Virus record (IMG/VR): IMGVR_UViG_3300025141_000095 | Span: 1 to 59,505 of that record | Reading direction: 5' to 3' (one strand) | Source: a virus | DNA length: 59,505 bases | In this document: in pieces, positions 16,644-24,526 of the stretch | Numbering within the stretch: the first letter of the stretch is position 1 | Layout: every line of letters starts with the position of its first letter | Position numbers and translations under genes: made by a program | The notes under the pieces: generated by a model | What the model saw: the letters and a program-made list of their open reading frames with translations, nothing else | The model's database searches: none | What the model was told of the DNA's origin: nothing

Positions 16644-17402
16644 TTAAGCTGTTGTATAAGAGCCATCGGGATCAAACCATATCACCCTTTCGTGGTTGGT
16701 GGCATTTCCAGAAAGGCAAAAACCCATCACCCTTATTACACTACCGCTTGCTGTGGGTATTGTGTCGGACATAGTTCCATCTGCCCCTGTTTTGTCCGAT
16801 ATATAAACAGGAACACCGGGATTCCACGGAGACCCATGAGAATAGGTACCAACACGTGCATATCCTTTTAAAAGCATTCCGTGGACATCTGGATCGGTTC
16901 CCATGGCGAATGCCACAAGAGCGGTGCCCGAGGTTGCGACAGAGCCGTCGGTTAGTGCCCAATTGCCGGAAGTGTTTAAATGATAGATCTTACCAGCTAC
17001 CGTAGTACCACCGCCCCACTTCAATATTATTCCACATGCCGCATCAGGATTGCCGGTGATGTCGGCCTCGAAATATTTAAACTCTGTCGTTGCGAAGTCT
17101 TCTACCCAATTAAAATGACCCGGGATGATGCCTGCGGGACTAATAGTCGAAACTTCGTCTGATACATTACGATCAATATTTAATTGAGATTCATTATTGC
17201 CAGTTCCCTGAAGCCACACATTGACAGATCTGGAAAGGCGGTTGGCACTGTGATCAATAATTATTGCGCCTCTCTCTGCTGCGCCAGAAAGACCAAGAAG
17301 ATTGTTAATATTTTCTTTTACAAACTCCAGTATCTGATTTCTTCCGCGGAGCAGATCTGGAAGATAATGATATCCCCTTGAGCGCCAACGAGGTATTTTC
17401 AT
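16644..17402 (-). CDS. Probable virion or fibre-associated protein (252 aa)
   Basis: The first 60 residues are helical (LRGRNQILEFVKENINNLLG). The rest is beta-rich with many G, T, S and aromatic residues. Its C-terminal half reads GKIYHLNTSGNWALTDGSVA, then ALVAFAMGT, LLKGYARVGT, PGVPVYISD and SVIRVMGFCLS. This succession occurs in small beta-sandwich domains of phage fibres and capsid-associated proteins in aquatic phages. The ATG at 17402 overlaps the upstream stop (TAATG). It sits between the putative lysis genes and the packaging block, away from the other structural genes. Its location in the particle cannot be told from the sequence. Confidence 0.6.
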   Translation of the reverse strand: MKIPRWRSRGYHYLPDLLRGRNQILEFVKENINNLLGLSGAAERGAIIIDHSANRLSRSVNVWLQGTGNNESQLNIDRNVSDEVSTISPAGIIPGHFNWVEDFATTEFKYFEADITGNPDAACGIILKWGGGTTVAGKIYHLNTSGNWALTDGSVATSGTALVAFAMGTDPDVHGMLLKGYARVGTYSHGSPWNPGVPVYISDKTGADGTMSDTIPTASGSVIRVMGFCLSGNATNHERVIWFDPDGSYTTA

Positions 17403-17866
17403 TATTTAACGATCTCGGTTGATAATGCAAAAATCCCTAACGATGCCATCGTTCCAATGCCAAAACCTAGAGCGACCAACCACGGTGCCGTGGAGGGCTT
17501 CTGCTTCATTACTAGGTCATAAAGCCTATCATTCTCTGTCGTTTTTAGAATCATCATCTGTTCATGCCGCGATTCCCAGGACTTTATCTCTATATCCTTG
17601 TAGCTTAACTGTAATTCATAGCGCTGTTCTTGCAGATGAAGTTCGTATCCTATGCGCAAATCGCATTCGGCACCTTCGAACTTCTTATCTACTGCAACCT
17701 TTGCTGCAGCGTCCAGCGATAAAAGCACTCCAGCAAACGGCGCGGGATCGCCAGCCTCCAAGGAAACAATATCATATTGAGGGGGAGGTGTTTCTTCATC
17801 TGCAAAAGCATAAGAGGGAAAGACGAGATTAAAAATGATTAATAAAGATAATAGTTTTTTAGCCAT
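17402..17866 (-). CDS. Exported coiled-coil protein with C-terminal membrane anchor, possible lysis factor
   Basis: I chose the ATG at 17866 rather than the upstream one, because it gives a clear signal peptide: MAKKLLSLLIIFNLVFPSYA followed by FADEE. The mature part opens with the motif AGDPAPFAGVLLSLDAAAKV, then a coiled coil of about 60 residues, and ends with a hydrophobic segment (APWLVALGFGIGTMASLGIFAL) before STEIVK. I recall short exported proteins with a P.PF.G.LLS..A motif from many aquatic phages, often near lysis genes, with no assigned function. The start overlaps the upstream membrane coiled-coil gene by eight bases. A spanin-like or signal-type lysis role is inferred. It has no lipobox cysteine. 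Confidence 0.6.
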   Translation of the reverse strand: MAKKLLSLLIIFNLVFPSYAFADEETPPPQYDIVSLEAGDPAPFAGVLLSLDAAAKVAVDKKFEGAECDLRIGYELHLQEQRYELQLSYKDIEIKSWESRHEQMMILKTTENDRLYDLVMKQKPSTAPWLVALGFGIGTMASLGIFALSTEIVK

Positions 17867-18275
17867 GTTCAAGTCCGTAAAGTTTAGCAAGCTCTCTTGA
17901 AAGCTTCTCTGGATCATTATAACCCTCATCGATAAGTTTTTTAAGTTCCCTCTTCTTGGCCGAGTTTAGAGTTTCATTTCGCTTAGCATATTCTTCTTCG
18001 AGAGCTTTTAGGTTTTCATTATAAACCTCTAGGGCTTTGGCTTTCTCTTCGGCTTCTTTCTTGTGGGTGTTATTAAGTATCTCTATTTCTTTCTTATAGC
18101 TCTCGCGCTGCCCCTCAAAAGCATCCATCACTGCGCTTATAAAAGCTGAATTTTTTGTCAATGCCCACAACAGTAGGCCAACCAGTGCCAGCAATACCAT
18201 TACTGGTACATACCAATACGCTTTAGCCCAAGCGCGGGCCTTCTTTAAAGAAGTCTTAAGAGCTAACCATTTCAT
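17859..18275 (-). CDS. Membrane-anchored coiled-coil protein, i-spanin-like
   Basis: A basic N-terminal stretch (MKWLALKTSLKKARAWAKAY) precedes one membrane segment, VPVMVLLALVGLLLWALT at about residues 24-41. A long charged coiled coil (about 50-120) follows, with runs such as NTHKKEAEEKAKALEVYNEN and ALEEEYAKRNETLNSAKKRE. This N-in topology with a periplasmic coiled coil matches Rz-type inner-membrane spanins, which join an outer-membrane partner to disrupt the envelope at lysis. The length (138 aa) fits. It overlaps the holin-like gene by one base and the exported protein by eight. A scaffold-like membrane protein of another kind is possible; sequence alone does not prove spanin function. 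Confidence 0.55.
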   Translation of the reverse strand: MKWLALKTSLKKARAWAKAYWYVPVMVLLALVGLLLWALTKNSAFISAVMDAFEGQRESYKKEIEILNNTHKKEAEEKAKALEVYNENLKALEEEYAKRNETLNSAKKRELKKLIDEGYNDPEKLSRELAKLYGLEHG

Positions 18276-18460
18276 TATTTAACCCCTTTTAATCTTGCTA
18301 CAGTATCAACAACGCCCTGTGTTCCAATATAAACTACGGTGATCATAGTCCAGTCGGCCGATGCAAGATCGGCAAACCCCAATAAAAAACACGCCGTCAC
18401 CCAAGCTAGTAGCTTGCGAGAAACGACCTTGTTTAATCCTTTATCTAGTAGATGTTTCAT
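18275..18460 (-). CDS. Small two-segment membrane protein, holin candidate
   Basis: The start is set at the ATG at 18460, giving MKHLLDKGLNKVVSRK, because a strong Shine-Dalgarno (AAGGAG, six bases before the ATG) precedes it; an upstream in-frame ATG at 18496 lacks one. The 61-residue product has a short amphipathic N-terminus, SRKLLAW, then two hydrophobic stretches (LLAWVTACFLLGFADLA and MITVVYIGTQGVVDTVA). The SRK.W...YI.GQ..VD pattern is widespread in short phage membrane proteins often labelled holins. It is the first gene of a three-gene membrane cassette. It is small for a holin, and no endolysin gene lies beside it, so the call is tentative. Confidence 0.5.
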   Translation of the reverse strand: MKHLLDKGLNKVVSRKLLAWVTACFLLGFADLASADWTMITVVYIGTQGVVDTVARLKGVK

Positions 18461-18505
18461 GATGTTCTCCTTTGTATAATTAGTAAAGGAAAACAAAGAT
18501 TACAT

Positions 18506-21500
18506 TTAGATTTCAACGTGGGCGTAGTTGCCCTTTTTATCTATTATTATCTGGGTGTCTACGCAATCTTTTAAACTATCGAGATGAGAAATCAAAATAA
18601 CTGTCTTAAAATAAGACTTGATTATTTCTAGAATACGGACAAACCCTTCCATATTATCAGCGTCCAGAGCGGTTCCTGGCTCATCAAGAATAAATATGTC
18701 GCCCTTGGGGAGATTAGATACGCTCAACAACGCCAGCCGAATAGCCATTGCAGCTATTGTCTTCTCTGCGCCGGAACCCATTTCTAGCGGCCGAGGTTCG
18801 TGTTTGGGGTGTTTAATGAAAATATTAAGACGCTTTCCGTCGTCTTCGAAGAAAGCTTCAAAAGAAACTATATTGGCCAGCACCTTTGCAATCTCATCAT
18901 TAATCGCCGGCAGCTGTTTCTTGATGATATCATATGCAATACCATTGGAATGCATACAGCGCATATAAAGATCATAAGCGGCATATTCTTGCTGAATATC
19001 CTTCATCTCTTTTTGCTGTTCCGTTAGATTGTGTTGCTTTTGTTCGAGGGAGCCCTTTAACTTGTAATATTCCAAAACCATATTCTGACATTCTTTGTCG
19101 CGCTTAACTAGTGTTTCAATCGCATTCAAAACATTCTGACGTTCTGTTGCGAAATGCTCAAAGTTTTCTATGGTCTCACGATTATCTTTGTATTCTTCAA
19201 TCTTTGCGTTGAGAGACAAAAGTTCGCCATGATATGATATAATGTTGTTTTTCTCTCGTGCGTACAGCAATTGTCGATCTTTAAGCCTGTATTCCTCTTC
19301 CGAACGAGAAGTAACAAGCTCATCATATCTTTGTCGATCAGATGAAATGCTTACAGGATCTAAATCTTTTAGAAAACCTTTAAGTTCCTTGGCGGTTGTT
19401 AAGCTCTCAAAAATCTTGTCTTTTAGGCGCGGTACCGCTTCCTTGGCTTTGTAGGCATCATGAATAAACTTGCAATGTGAATATTCACTTCCGCAAGGCA
19501 CTTCGTCTAGCAGTTTGAGTTTTGTGCTTTTAGTGTTATAATCTTTTTGTAGTAGTCTCACCTCATTAACAATCGTGTCTAGTTCATTTTGTTTTGAACT
19601 AATCTCTTCTTGCTTCTGATCTAGATCGTCGATGTCGAACTCATCAATAAACTTATTCAAATTTTCTATATGTGTCTTAAGTTTTTGTATAGACTCTCCG
19701 CGCTTCTTATTGGCTTCCTCGGCTGTAGATAGTTTAGATTTGAGTTCAATTTTCTTTTGCTCGGCTTCTATGATATCAACAACCTCCGCGGGGATGGAAT
19801 CCATTAAATCGTCAATCTCGTTTAGCTGAGCGTTCTTCGTGCTGATCTCTTCTTTTAGTCTCTCGCATCCCGCCTCTTGTTCTGCGAGTTGTTCGTTCGT
19901 CTTTTTGATTTCTTCTCTGGCTGCGCTTATATCCTCTTCAAAGTTGCGATCTCCAATCCTGCGCAGGACACCCTTCAAATCGGCGCTGTCTTCCTTTGCA
20001 AGCTTATATTTCTTCTCGAACACCTCCAGGTCCAAGAACTTGGCTAGAATCTCTTTACGGCGCGTAGAGCCCTCTTTAATGAAGGATAGTGAATCCAGCT
20101 GAGACGCCATCGATGTCAAGAGAAAATCCTCTATCGTACCGAAATGTTTACGAATAGCAGCATCGGTTTTCATTCTAGTGGTGTCATTGAGGCTATTATT
20201 TTCGCTCATAATAGGATCAAAATAATCAAAATCCAAATCCGTCTTGGCCTCGTCTGTAACTTCGCCCTTTAACTTCTTAACATACTTCTCCGACCGTCGA
20301 TCGATTGTGTATACTTTATCACCTATTTGAAGTTCAACCTTGGCGGCACACTTAGATTTGTGTTGATTGATTACGTTTAGATTCTTGCGTTCATTCTTAG
20401 ACGTGGTATTAAACATAGCATAAAGAAGGCCGTCGATAATACTAGACTTTCCAGAATAGTTCTTTCCAAATATTCCAACGATACCATTCAGCTTTTCGAA
20501 ATCAATTCGATTATTCTTGCCGTAGTTAAATAAGTTATCCCACTCAAAGTTGTTTAACTTCCAATTGATATTTCTTGCTACATCTTCGGTGGCCTCTGCC
20601 ATCTTATTATATTTCTGATTTAGATTATTAACCCGCTCCATCATCTCGTCAGTTGCTTCATAATCTTTAAGATACTCTTTCATCAATCTTTCTTGCACGG
20701 AAATATCTCGAAGGTTCTCTTTGAAGAAGCCGTTGCCGTTTACATTGATGCTTCCCCTCTGCCCTGCCGCTCTATTCAAGAAAGTGGTGCTTTCTGGCTT
20801 AAAGCGGTGCTTGGCAACCTCTACAGCCCTCTTCATAACGTTCAATGGAAGGTTGTTGTTACTTACAAGCCGTATACGGGCGCCTGGCGGGATTGTGATG
20901 CCTCGGGGCATCCTGCCCTTCGGAGTCAGTTCTATGGTCACAAAAGGCTTTGGGTTAAGCAATTTTATGTGCTTGACAGTGAAATCATCCTTGTTTTTGA
21001 TATCCCATATCAAAAAGCCCTTATCGTTCGTTTCTCCGTGGTTTTGTTGTACAATAGAGCCGCAATAGCGTACACGGCCTTCGGTATCGAGTATTTGATT
21101 GGTCTTGTGAATATCGCCAAGCAAAGCATAATCGTGATTGGCAAAAATAGAAACATCATGATCGCCATGTTCCATCACCCAGCCAATATCGGTTTGCACT
21201 CCGGCAATCGATCCATGATAAACCGCAATATTGATCTTATTTGGATCGGATGGTTCTACCCAGTTATCCTCGTCAAATATAGAAAGGACATTCATCGTTA
21301 AATCCGAGTTCATTTTAACTTCGCCCGAGTTCTTTAATAGATGAAGGCGGGGATGCTGCAGCGCTTCTACGATTGGAGTGATAGCATCCTGTCGCGACGA
21401 GTTGCGCAGGTTGCCATCGTGATTTCCCAGAATCAAATAAGTCGGCGCTATGTCTGCGAGGGTTGATAAAAACCTCGAACACATATCGACAAACTCTGGT

Positions 21501-21661
21501 GATATCTGTGTTTTAGTGTGGGCGATATCTCCGCCAATATAAATGAAATCTACTTCTTCTTCTCGAAGCGCTTCATACATTTGCTTAAATACCTCGCGAT
21601 ATTCATAATGATATTTTAGGTTCTTAATGTGGACGTCTGCGCAGTGCGCAATTTTATACAT
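18506..21661 (-). CDS. 47-46: Fused recombination nuclease-ATPase (gp47-gp46 / Mre11-Rad50 in one chain)
   Basis: One uninterrupted 1051-residue frame. Residues 1-330 are the Mre11/SbcD/gp47 phosphoesterase: CADVHI (Asp9, His11), GGDIAH (43-48), GNHDGN (79-84), VYHGSI (148-152) and LGDIHK (181-186). Residues about 365-1051 are the Rad50/SbcC/gp46 ATPase: Walker A GIFGKNYSGKSS (396-407), two long coiled-coil arms (about 550-715 and 740-900), an ABC signature region near GSGAEKTIAAMAIRLAL, and Walker B FILDEPGTALD (from 990). The apex holds CGSEYSHC (723-730) instead of the usual CxxC zinc hook. In T4 these are two genes acting together in recombination-dependent replication and host DNA breakdown. 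The next gene is the primase, upstream by 11 bases. Confidence 0.92.
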   Translation of the reverse strand: MYKIAHCADVHIKNLKYHYEYREVFKQMYEALREEEVDFIYIGGDIAHTKTQISPEFVDMCSRFLSTLADIAPTYLILGNHDGNLRNSSRQDAITPIVEALQHPRLHLLKNSGEVKMNSDLTMNVLSIFDEDNWVEPSDPNKINIAVYHGSIAGVQTDIGWVMEHGDHDVSIFANHDYALLGDIHKTNQILDTEGRVRYCGSIVQQNHGETNDKGFLIWDIKNKDDFTVKHIKLLNPKPFVTIELTPKGRMPRGITIPPGARIRLVSNNNLPLNVMKRAVEVAKHRFKPESTTFLNRAAGQRGSINVNGNGFFKENLRDISVQERLMKEYLKDYEATDEMMERVNNLNQKYNKMAEATEDVARNINWKLNNFEWDNLFNYGKNNRIDFEKLNGIVGIFGKNYSGKSSIIDGLLYAMFNTTSKNERKNLNVINQHKSKCAAKVELQIGDKVYTIDRRSEKYVKKLKGEVTDEAKTDLDFDYFDPIMSENNSLNDTTRMKTDAAIRKHFGTIEDFLLTSMASQLDSLSFIKEGSTRRKEILAKFLDLEVFEKKYKLAKEDSADLKGVLRRIGDRNFEEDISAAREEIKKTNEQLAEQEAGCERLKEEISTKNAQLNEIDDLMDSIPAEVVDIIEAEQKKIELKSKLSTAEEANKKRGESIQKLKTHIENLNKFIDEFDIDDLDQKQEEISSKQNELDTIVNEVRLLQKDYNTKSTKLKLLDEVPCGSEYSHCKFIHDAYKAKEAVPRLKDKIFESLTTAKELKGFLKDLDPVSISSDRQRYDELVTSRSEEEYRLKDRQLLYAREKNNIISYHGELLSLNAKIEEYKDNRETIENFEHFATERQNVLNAIETLVKRDKECQNMVLEYYKLKGSLEQKQHNLTEQQKEMKDIQQEYAAYDLYMRCMHSNGIAYDIIKKQLPAINDEIAKVLANIVSFEAFFEDDGKRLNIFIKHPKHEPRPLEMGSGAEKTIAAMAIRLALLSVSNLPKGDIFILDEPGTALDADNMEGFVRILEIIKSYFKTVILISHLDSLKDCVDTQIIIDKKGNYAHVEI

Positions 21662-21672
21662 GCATGGGTTCC

Positions 21673-22614
21673 TTAAGCCAGTATAGTTCGTTGGAGTAGT
21701 TCTTCGAAATTCATTCGAGTTGCACTATTTTTTCTAATCTCGAACTCTTCTTTCGGCATCTCTCCAAGATCTTCATACGGATCTATATCTATCTTATACA
21801 ATTCTGCATCATATGTCAAGAGATTTCTGATGATTTCAAGTGCTTTTCTTTCTGCGTCTGGGTCGAGCGCAATATATACCGCGGCGTCTTTCTGTATAAT
21901 CTTTCGGAAGAGATGTGAATCCACACGCAGAGTAGACCCCAACAAAGGAATACTATTGCGACCAGCCACAATGGCATCAAATACACCCTCCACCAAGACT
22001 ATGTCTGCGGTCCAATCGATAGAAAGATCATTAAAGATAACATCTCGATCGACAGGTGGGTTTTTATATTTTGGATAGCCTCCATTGTACGCACGAGAAA
22101 TAAAGTAATCAACGTTTCCATTTTCATTGAACGAAGGAATGATGATTCGATTTTCGTACTCTCCTGATGAACAGTATCCTATCTTCCACCAAATAATGTC
22201 TCTCTTCGTTACACCTCTCTCTTTTAAATACTTCCTCGCTGGAAAACCCGTAGGTGGCATATCTTTATTTGCAAGAGAAATATATTCTTCTGGGAGAGGG
22301 ATAATCTGTTCTGGTTTTTTCTTCTTCTCAAAATGCTGCAGTAAGTCCCAACGATCTAAATCGTTGTAATCTATTTCATTATCAACTCGCAACCAGTTTT
22401 GGCGATGTCTATATTCTCCATATTTCCTGATAACATGATAGATATTGCGACCTCTAGTATCGCATACCCAACATTTATATACATTTTTTGTTAGATTAAC
22501 TGAGAACTTTGGCTTGTGATGACCACAGTAGGGACAGTTAAAAAGATATTCCCCATTAGTTCTGCGACACGCACCAAGAATTTCTCTTAGAATGAAGAGT
22601 TTTTGTTCTTCCAC
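21673..22614 (-). CDS. 61: DNA primase, DnaG/T4 gp61-like
   Basis: A 313-residue primase making RNA primers for lagging-strand synthesis. It has an N-terminal zinc ribbon (NCPYCGHHKP at 26-35 and KCWVCDTRG at 47-55), then a Toprim core with IVLVEGVFDAIVAG (Glu209) and AVYIALDPDAERKA (Asp251, Asp253). The region RIIIPSFNENG (156-166) fits the RNA polymerase domain preceding Toprim. The length is near T4 gp61 (342 aa); the partner helicase gp41 is not in the window. The start is a GTG at 22614, overlapping the RuvC-like gene by 28 bases, with GGGA nine bases upstream. No helicase domain is fused. Confidence 0.88.
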   Translation of the reverse strand: MEEQKLFILREILGACRRTNGEYLFNCPYCGHHKPKFSVNLTKNVYKCWVCDTRGRNIYHVIRKYGEYRHRQNWLRVDNEIDYNDLDRWDLLQHFEKKKKPEQIIPLPEEYISLANKDMPPTGFPARKYLKERGVTKRDIIWWKIGYCSSGEYENRIIIPSFNENGNVDYFISRAYNGGYPKYKNPPVDRDVIFNDLSIDWTADIVLVEGVFDAIVAGRNSIPLLGSTLRVDSHLFRKIIQKDAAVYIALDPDAERKALEIIRNLLTYDAELYKIDIDPYEDLGEMPKEEFEIRKNSATRMNFEELLQRTILA

Positions 22615-23120
22615 AAAGTATGTCCCGCGCGGGCTATAACTACGCTATCAGCCCTATCATAATAACCCGGCTTTGGATTACCATGCTTTGTATATTCTAC
22701 CTTAAAAGCAGGCATCTTGTCAAGTAAAAACTTTAAAACTTCTTCTTTCGCCTTTGTTCCGCGTGGGATTTTAATCTCATTGAGCTTTCTTGCTTGTGTG
22801 GCACCCACGTATTGAGGATCCATATGAAAAGCATCTCGGATAGCCACCGAGGCCATCCCATTAAATCTCTGTAAAATAGCCATAGTTTTTCCGCTGGAGC
22901 CTCCGCTGTTGAAAAATACAAACGGCTCTTCTATCCAAATTTCTCGGACTACTGTTTGCAGATAACGAATGTCTGCTAAAAACTTTCTAAACACATCTAT
23001 TTTTTCAAAAAGCGTTTTATGCTTTCGAAGATCACAGTGTTCGCAAAATATTATTTCTCCATGCTTGTCGACGCAGGTAACACCAATGATGCTTGTACTA
23101 ATATCAAATCCGAGAAACAC
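22587..23120 (-). CDS. RuvC-like Holliday junction resolvase
   Basis: A 177-residue protein of the RNase H fold. It opens with FLGFDISTSIIGVTCVD, the first RuvC motif with catalytic Asp6. It continues with IWIEEPF (Glu64 or Glu65), a loop with Gly and Ser, GMASVAIRDAF, and ends with YYDRADSVVIARAGH, whose acidic residues (Asp155, Asp158) complete the metal site. Such proteins cut four-way junctions; T4 uses the unrelated endonuclease VII, so this is a replacement. It lies with the primase and the gp47-gp46 fusion in a replication and recombination cassette. The role in clearing branched DNA before packaging is inferred. The length fits RuvC (about 170 aa). Confidence 0.85.
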   Translation of the reverse strand: MFLGFDISTSIIGVTCVDKHGEIIFCEHCDLRKHKTLFEKIDVFRKFLADIRYLQTVVREIWIEEPFVFFNSGGSSGKTMAILQRFNGMASVAIRDAFHMDPQYVGATQARKLNEIKIPRGTKAKEEVLKFLLDKMPAFKVEYTKHGNPKPGYYDRADSVVIARAGHTLWKNKNSSF

Positions 23121-24517
23121 TAAATATCCAATTTAAGTTTGAAAGTAAAATCTCTATCCTCTGTCTTTTTAACCGGCGTGGCCACTTTGGCAATTGCGAT
23201 TAAATTTTTATTTCTATCATATATTCCGATTTTTGAAATATATGTTGTCTTCTTGAAACTTCCTGTAGGATCATTATACGACGAACTGACAATATTTTTA
23301 ATACCTTTTATATTAAGTTCTTTATAGCCGGCCGCGGACGCCGAGGCCGACGCAATAAGAGTGCCATAGGTCAAGTATGATGGATTATTCGAATGATTTA
23401 GTTCGCTCTTTTTGGCATCTGCCAATAAAGTTATAGTCTGGGTTTTATTGGTTCCTGACATGTGCATAGCAAAAGAAGAAGAGTGGGCCGTTATCGAACC
23501 AGATATTGACTGACCGAAGTAGATCCATCTTGGATTATCGGGCGAGCCACCCGTATAGGCTTCTGTATGAGCGCCAAGCGTCCAAGAGCCAGTTAGCACA
23601 ATGAAGCCCTCATTATACATAACGACACCGGCTATCTGGCCATCGTGGTCGGCGGCGTGGGGTGCAGCGCCCAATGATTGTACTAAAACACCATTCTTAT
23701 ATGTATCTCGCAGTTCGGCTATCAAGTTTCCTGTAACATAATACTGCAGCCTTACAGAGCCCTTTTTAATTCCTGAACCATAAAAAATTGATGGTATCGA
23801 AATCAGCCCAACATCTATTGCGCCCGGGCCATAACCATCGGCCGTTGAAGCAGTTAAATTGCGGCCGCTGGACCAAGTAGCAAGCCCTTGGTTCTGGTGT
23901 GCGCCATGATAAGAAGAAGAAACAGAATAATGAGGATTCAAATAGCGATAACCCTCCATTACGTTCTTGAGAGCATAGAGATGCGAAACAGAAGACGAAA
24001 TACGTATATCATTTGGATAGTCGCCGTAATCGGTATTCGTTGTGTCCGCTTCGATCTGTGCTTCTCTGTGGCGCCGATCGCTAGCGGCGTAAAACTCCTT
24101 CGATATAGTAGCCTTCATGGGATATGATCCCGAGAGCACATCGCCTACTTTTAATTCGCTAGTATACCGTAGATTTGTAACAGTTTTGAAAGCTATTCTG
24201 GTGCCATCTTTGGCAATCCATGGATAGATTAGACCTGAACTACTTACATATTGGCCGCCATCATCGCTGGTGGTGTACGTTGGCATTCCGGCCGGAATAC
24301 TGCCAAAAGCCCCAGTAGGTCGATCTATGTTGTATTCGTAAAGACTTAGATAGCCCGGCTGAATATGTTTAACCAATGTATTGGCATTGAAATTTCCGGA
24401 AAGACTTATCTGTTGATTATAATAAGCACTGCCACTGTATATTATAAATTCTATCGAGGGATGTGTTACAACAGTGTTGATGAATTTATCTGTCGAGGCA
24501 AAACGATAAAATGGCAT
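23120..24517 (-). CDS. Virion structural protein, paralogue of the next gene upstream (465 aa)
   Basis: A beta-rich protein of S, G, Y, T and N with no signal or membrane segment. It starts MPFYRFASTDKFINTVVTHP. The second half follows the same order as the 366-residue protein upstream: an IKKGS segment, GVVMYNEGFIVLTGSW, SELNHSNNPSYLTYG, and a closing ISKIGIYDRNKNLIAIAKVA with FKLKLDI at the end. It ends one base from the RuvC-like start. The shared C-terminal domain suggests both are subunits or adaptors of the same tail or baseplate appendage. I cannot match the N-terminal domain to a known fold. Confidence 0.7.
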   Translation of the reverse strand: MPFYRFASTDKFINTVVTHPSIEFIIYSGSAYYNQQISLSGNFNANTLVKHIQPGYLSLYEYNIDRPTGAFGSIPAGMPTYTTSDDGGQYVSSSGLIYPWIAKDGTRIAFKTVTNLRYTSELKVGDVLSGSYPMKATISKEFYAASDRRHREAQIEADTTNTDYGDYPNDIRISSSVSHLYALKNVMEGYRYLNPHYSVSSSYHGAHQNQGLATWSSGRNLTASTADGYGPGAIDVGLISIPSIFYGSGIKKGSVRLQYYVTGNLIAELRDTYKNGVLVQSLGAAPHAADHDGQIAGVVMYNEGFIVLTGSWTLGAHTEAYTGGSPDNPRWIYFGQSISGSITAHSSSFAMHMSGTNKTQTITLLADAKKSELNHSNNPSYLTYGTLIASASASAAGYKELNIKGIKNIVSSSYNDPTGSFKKTTYISKIGIYDRNKNLIAIAKVATPVKKTEDRDFTFKLKLDI

Positions 24518-24526
24518 TTCATTCCT

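Noticed and set aside
20693-21301. 202-codon open frame on the plus strand opposite the gp47 domain
   Set aside because: It lies wholly within a well-supported nuclease domain on the other strand, has no ribosome-binding site and no recognisable motif; it is a shadow frame.
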